Assembly (NCBI GenBank): GCA_020633295.1
Contig: JACKDW010000003.1
Span: 558,001 to 622,000 of the forward strand
Source: Myxococcales bacterium
GTDB lineage: Bacteria; Myxococcota_A; Polyangia; Nannocystales; Nannocystaceae
Direction: 5' to 3'
Length of the DNA: 64,000 bases
Position numbers and translations under genes: made by a program. Below, piece by piece: positions 1 to 9,141 of this stretch; position 1 is the stretch's first letter, and every line of letters begins with the position of its first letter. Below the pieces are notes generated by a model. The model had not been told where the DNA came from and made no database searches. It saw nothing but the letters and a program-made list of their open reading frames with translations.

Positions 1-2
1 TC

Positions 3-266
3 GCCCAGGCGGAGTCGCCGGTCGACACCTTCACGGCGGACGAGGACCGCCTCGCGCTCCGGCTCGCCGACGCGCTCCACGAGCGCGCGCGGATCGACGA
101 CGCGCTGTGGCGAGCGCTGACGGGCGCCTTCGACAGCGCGCAGCTGCTCGAGCTCGTGACCCTCGCCGGCCTCTACCACGCCGTCTCGTTCATCGTGAAC
201 GTCACGGGCGTCGAGGACGAGCCGTGGTCGCTGTCGCCGGCGCGCGCGGTCGCCGGCGGCGGTTAG
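3..266 (+). CDS. Carboxymuconolactone decarboxylase-like protein, C-terminal part (5' end outside window)
   Basis: An open frame runs from the window edge to a TAG at 264-266, giving 87 visible residues and no start codon of its own. The C-terminus contains an LLELVTLAGLYHAVSF segment followed by a VTGVEDEPW tail. This resembles the end of the carboxymuconolactone decarboxylase/AhpD fold, where a Leu-rich helix with a Tyr-His pair precedes a short tail. The usual CxxC/His redox motif would lie earlier and cannot be seen. The next gene is convergent, with its stop 49 bp away. The family call rests on this C-terminal pattern only. Confidence 0.55.
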   Translation, partial: AQAESPVDTFTADEDRLALRLADALHERARIDDALWRALTGAFDSAQLLELVTLAGLYHAVSFIVNVTGVEDEPWSLSPARAVAGGG

Positions 267-315
267 CGCCGCGCGGCGAGGAGGTCGAACCTCTCATCGA
301 GGCGGCGCTCGTTCA

Positions 316-804
316 CTACCCCAAACCTGTCGCGGCGCGCCAGCGCTGGAGGAAGGCCGCGACGCCTTCGGGGTCGCTGCCCCCGTAGCCGAGCCGGAGC
401 GCCGCGGCTGTCGCTTGGTTCAGGGCCGTGGCCGCGCGCTCCTCCCCGTCTGGCCAGCGGCACACCCTGAGCAGGTTGTACGCCGCGTAGAGCGCGAGCT
501 CGGCGTCCTCGGGCAGCTCCCAGTCGTCATCCTGAAGCGCGACCACCGGCTCGGAGATCTCGGTGAACAGCCGCTCGACGACCGCTGCGGGCGGGATGCC
601 GCCCGACGACTCGACCGCCTCGACGACGCGTCGCGGGAGCTGGCGATCGATGGTGTGCTGCATGCCCACCACCGAGTCGATGTAGACCTCGTGGAACGCG
701 CCGCGCTCAAAGGCGGGCAAGGCCTCTCGCACGGCCCAGGCGACGGCGCGCGCGCGGTCATCGGGCGACGCGCGAACGAGCAGCTCCGCGGGGCTATCGG
801 CCAC
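316..804 (-). CDS. Hypothetical soluble protein (162 aa), possibly immunity-protein-like
   Basis: An intact 162-codon frame that I do not recognise. It has no signal peptide or membrane segment and is rich in Ala, Arg, Glu and Asp. A run around residues 100-115 (DAELALYAAYNLLRVC) is predicted helical. The all-helical, acidic, single-domain look resembles small immunity or DUF416-type proteins, but no diagnostic motif is present. It sits alone between two genes on the opposite strand. Third-position GC is as high as in its neighbours, so coding status is fairly sure while function is open. Confidence 0.6.
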   Translation of the reverse strand: MADSPAELLVRASPDDRARAVAWAVREALPAFERGAFHEVYIDSVVGMQHTIDRQLPRRVVEAVESSGGIPPAAVVERLFTEISEPVVALQDDDWELPEDAELALYAAYNLLRVCRWPDGEERAATALNQATAAALRLGYGGSDPEGVAAFLQRWRAATGLG

Positions 805-926
805 GACGAAGTCTACCGTGCGTCGGCCCCCCGCGCTCGGTCATCACCGCGCGCGCGACCAGCCGCAAGACAGCGTCGTCGCTGACGCGGCGCAGGGACG
901 TGTCGTGATACAGTGGCGCGAGGTTG

Positions 927-2162
927 ATGCGCCGCGATCTCCCGCCGCTCGTCTGGGCGCTGCTCCTGCTCGCGGACGCGCTCGTCGGCTGTGGCCAGCC
1001 CGCGACGAGCACGACCGACGGTGACGACCCCGGGACGACGACGAGCGGGCCCACGACGGCTCAGACCTCGTCTGCGGTCGGCACCGGCGCTGAGACGCTC
1101 GCCACGACGACCGGCGAGCCGACGCAGCCGCCGATGTTCCCCGTCGATCCGTGCCGGCTGGAGGTCGGCGTCGGCGGCGGGATCGGGCTCGGGTTTCCTC
1201 GCCCGCTCGATCGCCTGCGCGCCACGGGCAGCGTGCGCGTCGTCGTGCTGTTCGCCGAGTTCCCCGACGTCAGCGCGTCCATGACCCCTGCGCAGGCCTT
1301 CGAGCTCCTCTCGCCGACCGCCGTCGACTTCATCGCCGACACCTCGTACGGCGCCCTTGCGCTCGCGCTCGACCCCCACCTCGAGTGGCTGCCGATGAGT
1401 CAGCCCTCGACGGAGTACGCGAGCGCGATCCAGGCCTTCGCGTCCCACCGCGACTGGCTGCAGGAGGCCATCTCGCTCGCCGATCCGAGCGTCGACTTCT
1501 CCGACGCCGAGCTCGTGCTGCTGATCGCCGCGCCCAACGCCGACGCGATCGCGTACGGCCCCACGTGGATCGGCTTCGACGGACCGGGCGGCGCGCTCGA
1601 GGCCGACGGCGCCGCGATCAAGAACGGCATCACCTCGGGCGCCGATCTGCTGAGCTGGGGCGGGCTGTGGCTCGACCACGAGCTCGGTCACTCGCTCGGC
1701 CTCGTGGACTCCTACTCGTTCATCGAGCCGACCGGGTTCACGCGCCCGTTCAGCCTCATGGACCTCATCTCCAGCGACGCCCCGGAGTACTTCGCGTACG
1801 AGCGCTGGCTGCTCGGGTGGCTCGACGACGCTCGCGTCGCGTGCCTGCCCGAGTCGACGACGGTGCGCCTCTCGCCGATCGAGCGCGACGAGGGCCTCGC
1901 TGCGGTCATGGTGCCCCTGGCCGCGACCCGGAGCCTCGTCGTCGAGAGCCGGCGCGCGATCGGCTGGGATCAGGCGCTGTCGCGCGAAGGCGCCGTCGTC
2001 TACACGGTCGACACGACGGTCGCCTCGGGCGAAGGGCCGATCCGCGTGCTCAACGATCAGCAGGCGCTCGGCGTGGGCGACTCGTTGAGCGTCGAGGGCG
2101 TCACGATCGCGGTGCTCGACTCGAGCGAGGACGGCGACACCGTGGCGCTGACGCTGCCGTGA
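927..2162 (+). CDS. Secreted M6-like zinc metalloprotease lipoprotein
   Basis: The N-terminus has a hydrophobic stretch ending in a lipobox (ALVGC, Cys near residue 22), then a Thr/Ser/Gly linker to about residue 70. The catalytic motif HELGH is at residues 251-255, followed by SLGLVD, as in gluzincin/metzincin-like peptidases. Downstream, an FSLMDLISSDAPEYFAYERWLLGWL block matches the conserved region after the active site in immune-inhibitor-A/M6 family proteases (Met turn, then a Trp-Leu-Gly-Trp element). It probably acts on the cell surface or in the medium. ATG at 927 is preferred over TTG at 924 because GAGG lies just upstream; a TACAGT element at 909-914 may be the -10 box. Confidence 0.78.
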   Translation: MRRDLPPLVWALLLLADALVGCGQPATSTTDGDDPGTTTSGPTTAQTSSAVGTGAETLATTTGEPTQPPMFPVDPCRLEVGVGGGIGLGFPRPLDRLRATGSVRVVVLFAEFPDVSASMTPAQAFELLSPTAVDFIADTSYGALALALDPHLEWLPMSQPSTEYASAIQAFASHRDWLQEAISLADPSVDFSDAELVLLIAAPNADAIAYGPTWIGFDGPGGALEADGAAIKNGITSGADLLSWGGLWLDHELGHSLGLVDSYSFIEPTGFTRPFSLMDLISSDAPEYFAYERWLLGWLDDARVACLPESTTVRLSPIERDEGLAAVMVPLAATRSLVVESRRAIGWDQALSREGAVVYTVDTTVASGEGPIRVLNDQQALGVGDSLSVEGVTIAVLDSSEDGDTVALTLP

Positions 2163-2190
2163 GCGCGGCGCGTGCCCGTGAGCGCGGCGC
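2157..2190. repeat. 15-bp direct repeat spanning the stop codon
   Basis: CCGTGAGCGCGGCGC occurs at 2157-2171 and again, identically, at 2176-2190. The first copy contains the TGA of the protease gene, so the gene end is duplicated four bases downstream. It looks like a small tandem duplication; no function is evident. Confidence 0.6.
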
Positions 2191-2654
2191 TTCACGCGCT
2201 CATGGGACATGTCTTACAGGTCACATCTCCATACTCGTCGGCACGGCCCCAATAGGACCGCGGCCCGACGTGGTCGCTGGGCGGCTGCCTCGCGCGCTCG
2301 GCCCTGTACTTCATGGTCGCCGTGTTGGTCCTGCCGCACGGGCTGCTGACGGTGATGGTCGCCACGTGCTCTGTTTCTTCATCGCCGTGTTCGGGACGCG
2401 GCGCGCGGGGAGCGAGGGCGCCGGAGCCCAAACCACGCCGGCGACGCCGTCCGGCGCGGTGGAACGGCGAGGGCGTCGTCGAAGCGGCGGCGTCTGGATG
2501 GTCGTTTGGGCAGCTGCGCCAGGCCCACGAGAATTTCTTTTTCCGGTAATCCCGCGAGGGGGGGCCGGGCACTACTCGAGTGAGCGCGGCCGCGAAGCGG
2601 GCTCGGCCGCCGCGCAAATCCCCTTGAAGCTCCCCGCCGCGAAGGAATCACGCC
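2163..2654. other. Intergenic region, no gene seen
   Basis: About 490 bp without a convincing frame. It has an AT-richer patch near 2206-2235 with GACATGTCTTACAGG, and a T-rich patch at 2530-2545. I see no strong terminator and no RNA gene. Promoter elements for the small membrane protein at 2655 should lie in the distal half. Confidence 0.5.
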
Positions 2655-2876
2655 ATGTTCACGCTTAACGCCATCGTCCTCCTCGTCCTCCTCACCTCCG
2701 TCGTCCTCGCGGTCCTCCACGCCGTGGCCTCTCGCGTTCAGCGTCAGCAGGTCAAGCACGCGCTGCGCCGCGCGTTCCCGGCCTCGACCACGGCGTTCCG
2801 CGGTCAGGTCTGCACGTCCACCGGCACCGCGTTCTCGGCCCTGACGACGTCGATGATCGGCTACGTGCGCGAGTAG
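2655..2876 (+). CDS. Small single-pass membrane protein (73 aa)
   Basis: A short frame that starts with ATG preceded by a good ribosome site (GAAGGA, 9-10 bases upstream). Residues 5-27 are a continuous Leu/Val/Ile hydrophobic helix. The remaining 45 residues are polar and basic (SRVQRQQVKHALRRAF), then Ser/Thr-rich. With the positive charges after the helix, the C-terminal part is expected in the cytoplasm. There is no recognisable family. The good ribosome site and clean codon use make it likely real. It is isolated, with a convergent GST gene 69 bp downstream. Confidence 0.6.
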   Translation: MFTLNAIVLLVLLTSVVLAVLHAVASRVQRQQVKHALRRAFPASTTAFRGQVCTSTGTAFSALTTSMIGYVRE

Positions 2877-2945
2877 GCGCGCGGCGCCTCGTGGACACGC
2901 ACGCGGGCGCGTTCGCACGGAGCGCGCCGCCGGGCGCCGGCGCGC

Positions 2946-3671
2946 TCAGCTCGCCGCCGACAGCTCGGGGAAGTACGCCGCGCGCAGCCGGTCGCAGTAG
3001 GCGACCAGGGTCGACTGCTCGCGCGCCCAGTCGATCAGCGGGCTCTCGACGTCGCTGCGGAGGATGTTGTCGACGTGGGCGAACACGGTCGCGTCCACGG
3101 TCGAGACGCGGTCGCCCATCATGTAGGGCTTGTCGCCGAGGTAGTCGCGGACCGCGGTCAGATCGACCTGTCCGATTTGACAGACCTCCTCGGGCGTGTG
3201 CCGCCCCATGCCCTGGGCGTCGAGCACCGCGAGCATGCCGGGGCGCAGGCTGTCGAGGATCCCCAGCCGCTGCTCCAGCGGCAGCGCGCTCGGGAATTGG
3301 TCGGCGAACGCGAGGCGCGTGCGCGCCCAGCTGTCGTCGCCGGCCCAGCGTATGTGGACCGTCACGAAGTAGGTGTTCTCCTTCATCATGCGGCGAAAGG
3401 CCGTCGCGACCGCGCGCGCGCTCGCCGAGAGGTGAGCGTCGGGGTGCACGTCGCGCGTGCGCTCGAGGTGCTCGAGGATGAAGGTCGAGTCACCGAGCAG
3501 CGCGCCGTCGTCGTCGACGTACGGCACCTTCCGCTTGGGGGCGCGCGTCATGTCGAACCCGCCGACCTCGTACGGGATGTTCGTCATGCGCAGCCAGGCC
3601 TCGAGCTTCATGCACGGGGGGCTGGGGCTCGGCAGCCCCCACACGGGCAGCATCTTGTACAGCGTGAGCAC
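2946..3671 (-). CDS. Glutathione S-transferase family protein, metaxin/FAXC-like
   Basis: A 241-residue protein with an N-terminal thioredoxin-like half: LYKMLPVWGLPSPSPPCMKLEAWLR, then a KRKVPYVDDDG cis-Pro region and a GDSTFILEHL Glu/Asp-Ser glutathione-binding motif. The all-helical C-terminal half carries GDKPYMMGDRVSTVDATVFAHV, the N-capping/hydrophobic-staple motif of GSTs. The PPC-MKLEAWLR start and the long spacer before the SxV motif fit the FAXC/metaxin-like group rather than classical GSTs. GTG at 3671 is chosen because AGGAAGGA lies just upstream. It is cytosolic, and its substrate is unknown. It is a single-gene unit behind the large kinase gene. Confidence 0.8.
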   Translation of the reverse strand: MLTLYKMLPVWGLPSPSPPCMKLEAWLRMTNIPYEVGGFDMTRAPKRKVPYVDDDGALLGDSTFILEHLERTRDVHPDAHLSASARAVATAFRRMMKENTYFVTVHIRWAGDDSWARTRLAFADQFPSALPLEQRLGILDSLRPGMLAVLDAQGMGRHTPEEVCQIGQVDLTAVRDYLGDKPYMMGDRVSTVDATVFAHVDNILRSDVESPLIDWAREQSTLVAYCDRLRAAYFPELSAAS

Positions 3672-3728
3672 AGGACTTCCTTCCTAGGGTCGACGCGCCG
3701 GCGCGACGGCCCATCGAACTCTACTCAA

Positions 3729-6700
3729 TCACGGGTCCGCCGAGTGGGCGCGCTGGACCGGCGCGGGCCGGTCGAGTCGAGCGGCCGCGAGCGCGATGAC
3801 GCGCGCGTGCAGCGGGACCTCGGCGAGGAAGCGCGCGCGCGTCCCCTCGTCCTCGAAGCCCGAGGCGATCCGGATGAGCCGCTCGTGGGCGCGCCGGAGC
3901 GCGCTCAGCCCCTCGTCCTCCGCGCCGCTGGCCAGGAGCGCCTCGGCCGACGCGGCCAGCAGGGGGAGCTCGCCGAAGCCCGAGGGGCCGAGCGTCGCCA
4001 GCTCGGCGAGCGCGTCGCGGGCGACCGTCGACGCGGCGTCGGGATCGCGCGCGCGCAGGAGCAGGCGAATCTGCGTCGCGGTCATCTGCATCCGGCGCGT
4101 GGGCGCGTGCTCGGAGAGCTCGATCGCCTGGGCGAGATCCGCCGCCGCCTCGTCGAGCGCGCCCCGTGAGATGTGGGCGCGCGCGCGCACGTAGAGCGAC
4201 ATCGCCTTGTACCCGCGCGTGACGTTGGGATGCTCCAGGATCGCGCGGACGAGCGACTCGGCCTCGTCGACCTCCTCGACCCCGGCGGCGCCCCGCGACA
4301 CGAGGGTGTTCGCGAGCGCCAGCCGGGCGTGGTACGTGACCAAGCTCGGCAGGGCGTCCGCCATGACCATGGAGCGTCGCAGCAGCGTGAGCGCCTCGTC
4401 GATCGCGCCCGCGCGCGCGAGCACCTCCCCGAGGAGATCCTGCGCGAGGACGTACATCGCCTTGGTGGCGCCGGCGCGCTCGTAGAGCGACATCGCCTCG
4501 CGCGCGAGCTCGATCTGTCGCGGGATGTCGTCGTCGGTGTAGCGGTAATACGAGCACGAGGCGAGGTTGTGCCAGGCCTTCAGCAACGGCCGCCGCGCCA
4601 TCGCGTCGCCGGCGATGTCCCTGGCCCGGCGCAGCAGCGCGAGGCCCCGCGCGGGCGCGCCGGTCTGGATCAGCGCGCTCGCCATGTGGCTCGCGAAGTC
4701 GCTGTAGGCGACCGCGGCGTCGGGCTCGGGCGTCATCGCGAGGTAGCGATCCGCGAGCGCGCGGGCGCGCGCGCGATCGGGGTCGATATAACAGGCGGCG
4801 TAGCACTGCACGTGGATCGCGTGGCACCAGGCCTTGGAGCCCGCGCCCACGAGTGGGAGCGCCTCGGTGCAGAGGCGGAGCGCGTCCTTCCACTGCCAAA
4901 ACCATGTGCAGCCGAGGGCCTCCAGCGAGAGCAGGACGCCCGCGAGCGCGCCGGCGGGCGCGAGCGCGCGCCCTCGCTGGGTGTAGTGACGCGTCCCGGG
5001 AATATCGAAGCGATCGAGCGCGTGCTCGGCCGCGCGGACGAAGTACGGGATGGCCTCGGTGGGCGCGTCGCTCTCCGCGTAGTGCTCGGCGACGACGCCC
5101 GGGGCCTCGCCCGCGGCGCTCAGGAAGCCCGCCGCCAGTCGGTGACCGACGCGGCGGTCGTCGTCGGTCGAGCGCGCGTAGGCGGCCTCGCGCATCAGCG
5201 CGTGGCGAAACCGAAACACGCGGCCTGATGTCTCGCCGCGCGGCGCCTCGACGAGCTCTTGATCGATCACGGCGCGCAGCGAGTGACGCAGCTCCTCGGG
5301 CGAGGTGTCGGCGCCGAGCAGCGCGTGGACGCCGTCCTCCGAGAACACCTGACCGAAGATGCTCCCCGCGCGCAGGACCCTCCTGTCCCCCGCCTCGAGG
5401 CGCCCGAGCCGGGCCTGGAGCATCGCCAGCACCGTCTCCGGCGCCTGCTCGTCGGACCCCTCGATCGCCGCGCGCGTGAGCTCCTCGAGATACAGCGCGT
5501 TACCGGCGGCGCGCTCGACGATCCGCTCGATGACCGCAGGGTCGAGCGCGCCGGCGGCGACCCGTCGCACGAAGCGCGCGCACGCCTTCTTGGACAGCGG
5601 CCGCAGCGGGAGCTCCTGCGCCTTGCCCTTCCACAGCCCCGGGAACACCTCGTGCACCTCCGGCCGCGCGAACGCGACGAGCAGCAGCGGGGCGTCGGCG
5701 AGCGCGAGGAGAGCCTCGTGCAGCAGCTCGACCGAGGGTCGATCGCTCCAGTGGAGGTCCTCGAGCAGCAGCACGACCGGGCTCAGCTCGCACTCCGCCC
5801 GCGCGAGCTCGATGAACGCGCCGCGCAGCTGGTCGTTCATGACGCGCGGGTCCTGCCGCGCGGCTTGCAGCTTGAGGCACGCCTCGTCGGGGAACGGCAC
5901 GCCGCAGAGCTCGCCGAGGAACTCCGCAGCCGCGGCCGCCGGGTCGCGCAGCGCGGGGTGCCGCGCGACGCGTCGCCGGATCGCGGCCCGCTGCGCCTCG
6001 CGGTCGTCGTCCTCGACGACGCCGCAGAGCTCGCGCAGCGCCCCGCGGATCAGCTCGAGCGGCAGGCTCGCGCGGAGCGGCTCGGCCCGAGCGGTCACGA
6101 CGACGAGCTCGTCGCCGCGCGCCGACACCCGCCGACAGAACTCATCGCGCAGGCGCGACTTCCCGACGCCGGGCGGCGCGACGATCACGAGCGCGCGCGA
6201 CGTCTCGTCCTCCACGCAGCCGGACAGCGCGAGCTGGAGCGTGCCGAGCTCGACCTCTCGGCCCACGCAGGGCGTCGGTCGGCCGAGGAAGCGGCGCGCG
6301 CCGTCGAGCTCCGTGAGCGTGTCGCCGACGAGCACGGACACGCCCTCGCCGACGCGCGTCAACGAGGCGCGCGCGCCGAGCAAGCCGGCGGTCACGTCCT
6401 CGAGGAGGATCCGCCCGGGCGTGACGTCGTCCGGCGCGAGCGCGACGGTCGCGAGCAGACGGCCCGCCCGCGAGAGCGCCTCGCCGGTCGCGCGTCCGCC
6501 GCGGATCGGGCTCCTGCCCGTGGCGATCGCGACGTTCGCGTCGGGCCAGCGCTCGCGGAGCGCGATGGCGCAGCGCGTGGCCAGCTTCGCCTGGTCCGCC
6601 GCGGACGCGCTCCGCTCCGGGAAGGTGACGACCACGGACTGATCCGCGAGCAGCTCCGGGCGGGCGCCGAGCGGGCGCAGCGCGGCGGCGAGGGAGTCGA

Positions 6701-7748
6701 TGGCGGGGCGCAGGCGATCGAGCTGCTCGGCGGCCACGGTCGCGTCGTCGTCCTGGGTCGCCGGCGCGGCGGCGAGGATGACGGTGGCGATCTGCTGCTC
6801 GTCGCGCCCGAGGCCGGCCGGCCTGTCGATGACGCGCGGGCGCTGGGAGCCGTCGAAGGGCCCGAGCTGATCGAGCAGGTCGATCACGTCGGCGGCCGAC
6901 GGTCGCGCGGCGGGGCTCTTCGCGAGCATGCTCGCGATCAGGCCCCGAAGGTCCTCGGGGACATCCGGGCGCAGGCGCGCGAGCGGGGGCGGCTCATCGA
7001 ACAGGAGCTGGGCGAGCACCGCGGCGATGTGCTGGCCCGCGAACGGCGGCTGGCCCGCGAGGCACTCGTAGAGCACGCAGCCGAGCGCGAACACGTCGGC
7101 GGCGGGTCCCACGTCGCGCTCGCCGCGAGCTTGCTCCGGGGCCATGTAGTGCGGCGTGCCGAGCAGCGCGCCCGTCGCGGTGCGCACCGCGGTGCCCGAG
7201 GTCGCCGAGGTCGCCCACTGCGTCTGCCCGATCGCGGAGACGCCGGCGACGCGGCGCGCGACGCCGAAGTCGAGCAGCGTGGCGCGCTGCGGCGCGCCCC
7301 CGCGCAGGAAGATGTTGGAGGGCTTGAGGTCCCGGTGGACGACGCCGTGCCGCTGCGCCTCGAGCAGCGCGCCCGCGACCCGACGGGCGACGATCAGGCT
7401 CTCCGCCGCCGAGAGCGGCGCCGTCGCGACGCGCTCGGCGAGATCGAGGCCCTCGAGCCACTCCATGGCGAGGAAGGGCTGCCCGTCGTCGGTGCTGCCG
7501 CTGTCGACGAAGGTGACGATGGCCGGGTGCCGCAGGCGCGCGAGCAGCCGAGACTCCCGCGCGAAGCGAGCGGCTTGCTCGGGCGACGGGGCGCCCGGGG
7601 ACGCGCCGCCCAGCGGGAGCTTGACGGCCACGGGCTGCCCCGTGTGCTCGTCGCGGGCCCGGTACACGCGACCCATGCCGCCCTCACCCACGAGCGCCTC
7701 GACGACGAAGCGCTGGCCGATGACGGCGCCTGCTCGTAGGGGGTCCAT
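3729..7748 (-). CDS. Ser/Thr protein kinase fused to AAA-type ATPase and TPR region (PknK-like regulator)
   Basis: This protein has about 1339 residues. An N-terminal Hanks-type kinase occupies roughly residues 10-290: glycine loop VGEGGMGRVY, VAVKL lysine, catalytic HRDLKPSN, DFG, then an MAPEQ activation segment. A guanylate-cyclase-like spacer follows, then a P-loop ATPase (APPGVGKS near residue 525, Walker-B-like LLLEDLHW). The rest, to the C-terminus, is helical TPR-type repeats. This kinase-ATPase-TPR layout is typical of large myxobacterial signalling proteins and of STAND-like regulators. ATG at 7748 is preferred over 7769 because GGCGGAG sits directly before it. No dedicated output gene is adjacent, so the pathway is unknown. 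The protein lacks membrane segments, so it is cytosolic. Confidence 0.88.
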   Translation of the reverse strand: MDPLRAGAVIGQRFVVEALVGEGGMGRVYRARDEHTGQPVAVKLPLGGASPGAPSPEQAARFARESRLLARLRHPAIVTFVDSGSTDDGQPFLAMEWLEGLDLAERVATAPLSAAESLIVARRVAGALLEAQRHGVVHRDLKPSNIFLRGGAPQRATLLDFGVARRVAGVSAIGQTQWATSATSGTAVRTATGALLGTPHYMAPEQARGERDVGPAADVFALGCVLYECLAGQPPFAGQHIAAVLAQLLFDEPPPLARLRPDVPEDLRGLIASMLAKSPAARPSAADVIDLLDQLGPFDGSQRPRVIDRPAGLGRDEQQIATVILAAAPATQDDDATVAAEQLDRLRPAIDSLAAALRPLGARPELLADQSVVVTFPERSASAADQAKLATRCAIALRERWPDANVAIATGRSPIRGGRATGEALSRAGRLLATVALAPDDVTPGRILLEDVTAGLLGARASLTRVGEGVSVLVGDTLTELDGARRFLGRPTPCVGREVELGTLQLALSGCVEDETSRALVIVAPPGVGKSRLRDEFCRRVSARGDELVVVTARAEPLRASLPLELIRGALRELCGVVEDDDREAQRAAIRRRVARHPALRDPAAAAAEFLGELCGVPFPDEACLKLQAARQDPRVMNDQLRGAFIELARAECELSPVVLLLEDLHWSDRPSVELLHEALLALADAPLLLVAFARPEVHEVFPGLWKGKAQELPLRPLSKKACARFVRRVAAGALDPAVIERIVERAAGNALYLEELTRAAIEGSDEQAPETVLAMLQARLGRLEAGDRRVLRAGSIFGQVFSEDGVHALLGADTSPEELRHSLRAVIDQELVEAPRGETSGRVFRFRHALMREAAYARSTDDDRRVGHRLAAGFLSAAGEAPGVVAEHYAESDAPTEAIPYFVRAAEHALDRFDIPGTRHYTQRGRALAPAGALAGVLLSLEALGCTWFWQWKDALRLCTEALPLVGAGSKAWCHAIHVQCYAACYIDPDRARARALADRYLAMTPEPDAAVAYSDFASHMASALIQTGAPARGLALLRRARDIAGDAMARRPLLKAWHNLASCSYYRYTDDDIPRQIELAREAMSLYERAGATKAMYVLAQDLLGEVLARAGAIDEALTLLRRSMVMADALPSLVTYHARLALANTLVSRGAAGVEEVDEAESLVRAILEHPNVTRGYKAMSLYVRARAHISRGALDEAAADLAQAIELSEHAPTRRMQMTATQIRLLLRARDPDAASTVARDALAELATLGPSGFGELPLLAASAEALLASGAEDEGLSALRRAHERLIRIASGFEDEGTRARFLAEVPLHARVIALAAARLDRPAPVQRAHSADP

Positions 7749-8121
7749 GGCTCCGCCGCGGAAGATCACGATCTCAAACCACGCGCGCGGCTGTCAAGAA
7801 CACCGGCTCGCGCGAGCCGCAGACGTCCCGGCGCAGCTCGAGTGCGCGTCACGCCGTGCACCCGCTCGATCCTCGCGGTCGCGCTCGAGCCCGCGGATCA
7901 ACAGGTGCGCGAGGCGCTGCCGACGTCACGGATCTCGGCGCCACGGCGCAGGAGCTCTGCGGCGCGCGGACGCGCGATTTCGCGACGGGCGAGGGCTGTG
8001 AAGTTTTTTTCGTCGCGTCGCAATCCCGTGGGAGGCGGCTGGAACTCCGGAGGTGAAGGGCGCGACGCCCGAGACGACACGCAGCAAAGACCCCCGATAC
8101 GCGACCCAAAGGACCATCATC
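7749..8121. other. Intergenic region between divergent genes
   Basis: About 370 bp upstream of both the kinase gene (minus strand) and the secreted-protein gene (plus strand). A run of seven T at 8002-8008 is the only notable feature. It presumably holds both promoters; I see no clear -35/-10 pairs. Confidence 0.45.
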
Positions 8122-8946
8122 ATGAACGCCTCCAAGCTCCTCGCCGCCGCCCTGACCACCGCGCTGACCGCCGTCACCCTGCTCGCCAGCGCCGCCGCCC
8201 ACGCTGAGTGCGCGACGCCGACCCGCCTCGAGATCGACTCGATCCAGTTCCCGAGCTGGACCTACGACGTGGGCGGCGAGTGGACGGCGCTGGAGAGCGA
8301 CGGGATCAGCCACGGCTACTGCTACAAGCAGGAGGCGGGCGTCAACGCTGACCCGCAGGTCATGTTCAACCACAGCAACCTCTGGTACGTGGCGATCGCC
8401 GAGGACTGCGACGACATCGGCTTCAACACGTGGATGGCCGCGTTCTACGGCGCGGCGGCGAGCGACCCGACGAAGCCGGAGTTCGTGCGCTCGATCCGGA
8501 CGATGCGGATCGAGGTCGCCGGCGACGACGCCTACCGCGTCGCGCTCGACGGGGCCCAGCAGGACATCGCGCTCAACGGGCAGACGGTGTCGGAGGTCAC
8601 GCAGTACGCCTGGACGCACGTGGGCGTCGTCGAGCTGGACGTGACGGGCGACATGCACACGGTCGAGCTGCACGTCGAGGACAAGTTCGGCACGGTCGCC
8701 GGGGTGGCCGCGCACGTCACCATCGATGGCGGCGCCTGCGGGGACCTGATGACGGGGCGCGACGACTTCGAGTTCGGCAACGTCAGCCTGGAGCCCGACC
8801 TCAGCGGGATCGCCGTCGAGGCGCCGCACCAGTACCACAACCCGCCGGGGAGCCTGGCGGCCGCGGGCGCGGAGTACGTGTGGTGGGACGCGGACGCCAC
8901 GGTGCTGGGCGCGGCGGACTTCAGCGTCGATATCGACGTGCCCTGA
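8122..8946 (+). CDS. Secreted hypothetical protein (274 aa)
   Basis: ATG at 8122 is preceded by AAAGGA. It begins a textbook signal peptide: basic MNASK, hydrophobic Ala/Leu/Thr core, and AHA cleavage site near residue 28. An earlier in-frame ATG would bury this signal, so it is rejected. The mature protein of about 246 residues is acidic, with five Cys and many Trp/Tyr, which looks like a beta-rich exported domain. No catalytic motif is recognised. It is probably periplasmic or extracellular. A 9-bp inverted repeat 24 bp after the stop likely ends transcription. Confidence 0.75.
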   Translation: MNASKLLAAALTTALTAVTLLASAAAHAECATPTRLEIDSIQFPSWTYDVGGEWTALESDGISHGYCYKQEAGVNADPQVMFNHSNLWYVAIAEDCDDIGFNTWMAAFYGAAASDPTKPEFVRSIRTMRIEVAGDDAYRVALDGAQQDIALNGQTVSEVTQYAWTHVGVVELDVTGDMHTVELHVEDKFGTVAGVAAHVTIDGGACGDLMTGRDDFEFGNVSLEPDLSGIAVEAPHQYHNPPGSLAAAGAEYVWWDADATVLGAADFSVDIDVP

Positions 8947-9059
8947 GCGGCGAGCGACTCGAGCGCGCGAGAGGGACAGCTCCACCCGGGACTGTCCCTC
9001 ACTGTCTTGCCGCCTCCGAACCGCGTGCGCTGGACGTCATCGACATGCCCTGAGCGGCG
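8932..9059. repeat. 21-bp direct repeat (one mismatch) containing the gene end
   Basis: ATCGACGTGCCCTGAGCGGC at 8932 recurs at 9039 with one change (G to A at the seventh base); both copies extend one further base, G. The first copy includes the TGA stop of the secreted-protein gene. The two copies flank the hairpin at 8971-9000, as if a hairpin-bearing segment arose by duplication or insertion at the gene end. Confidence 0.55.
8971..9000 (+). terminator. Candidate hairpin terminator after the secreted-protein gene
   Basis: GAGGGACAG at 8971-8979 and CTGTCCCTC at 8992-9000 form a perfect 9-bp inverted repeat with a 12-nt loop. There is no long T tract. The hairpin lies inside a segment bracketed by a 21-bp near-identical direct repeat (8932-8952 and 9039-9059). 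Confidence 0.5.
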
Positions 9060-9141
9060 CGAACCGATGACGTGACGCGCGCGGCGAGTGCCGGTGTCAT
9101 CACCGCGCCGGCGACGCGCGCCGGCGCGGTGGGGGCCGCGC

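Noticed and set aside
5259..7739. 826-codon open frame on the plus strand opposite the large kinase gene
   Set aside because: Antisense shadow: the opposite strand carries clear kinase and ATPase motifs in the mirrored phase; this frame has no recognisable domain and Arg/Ala/His-skewed composition.
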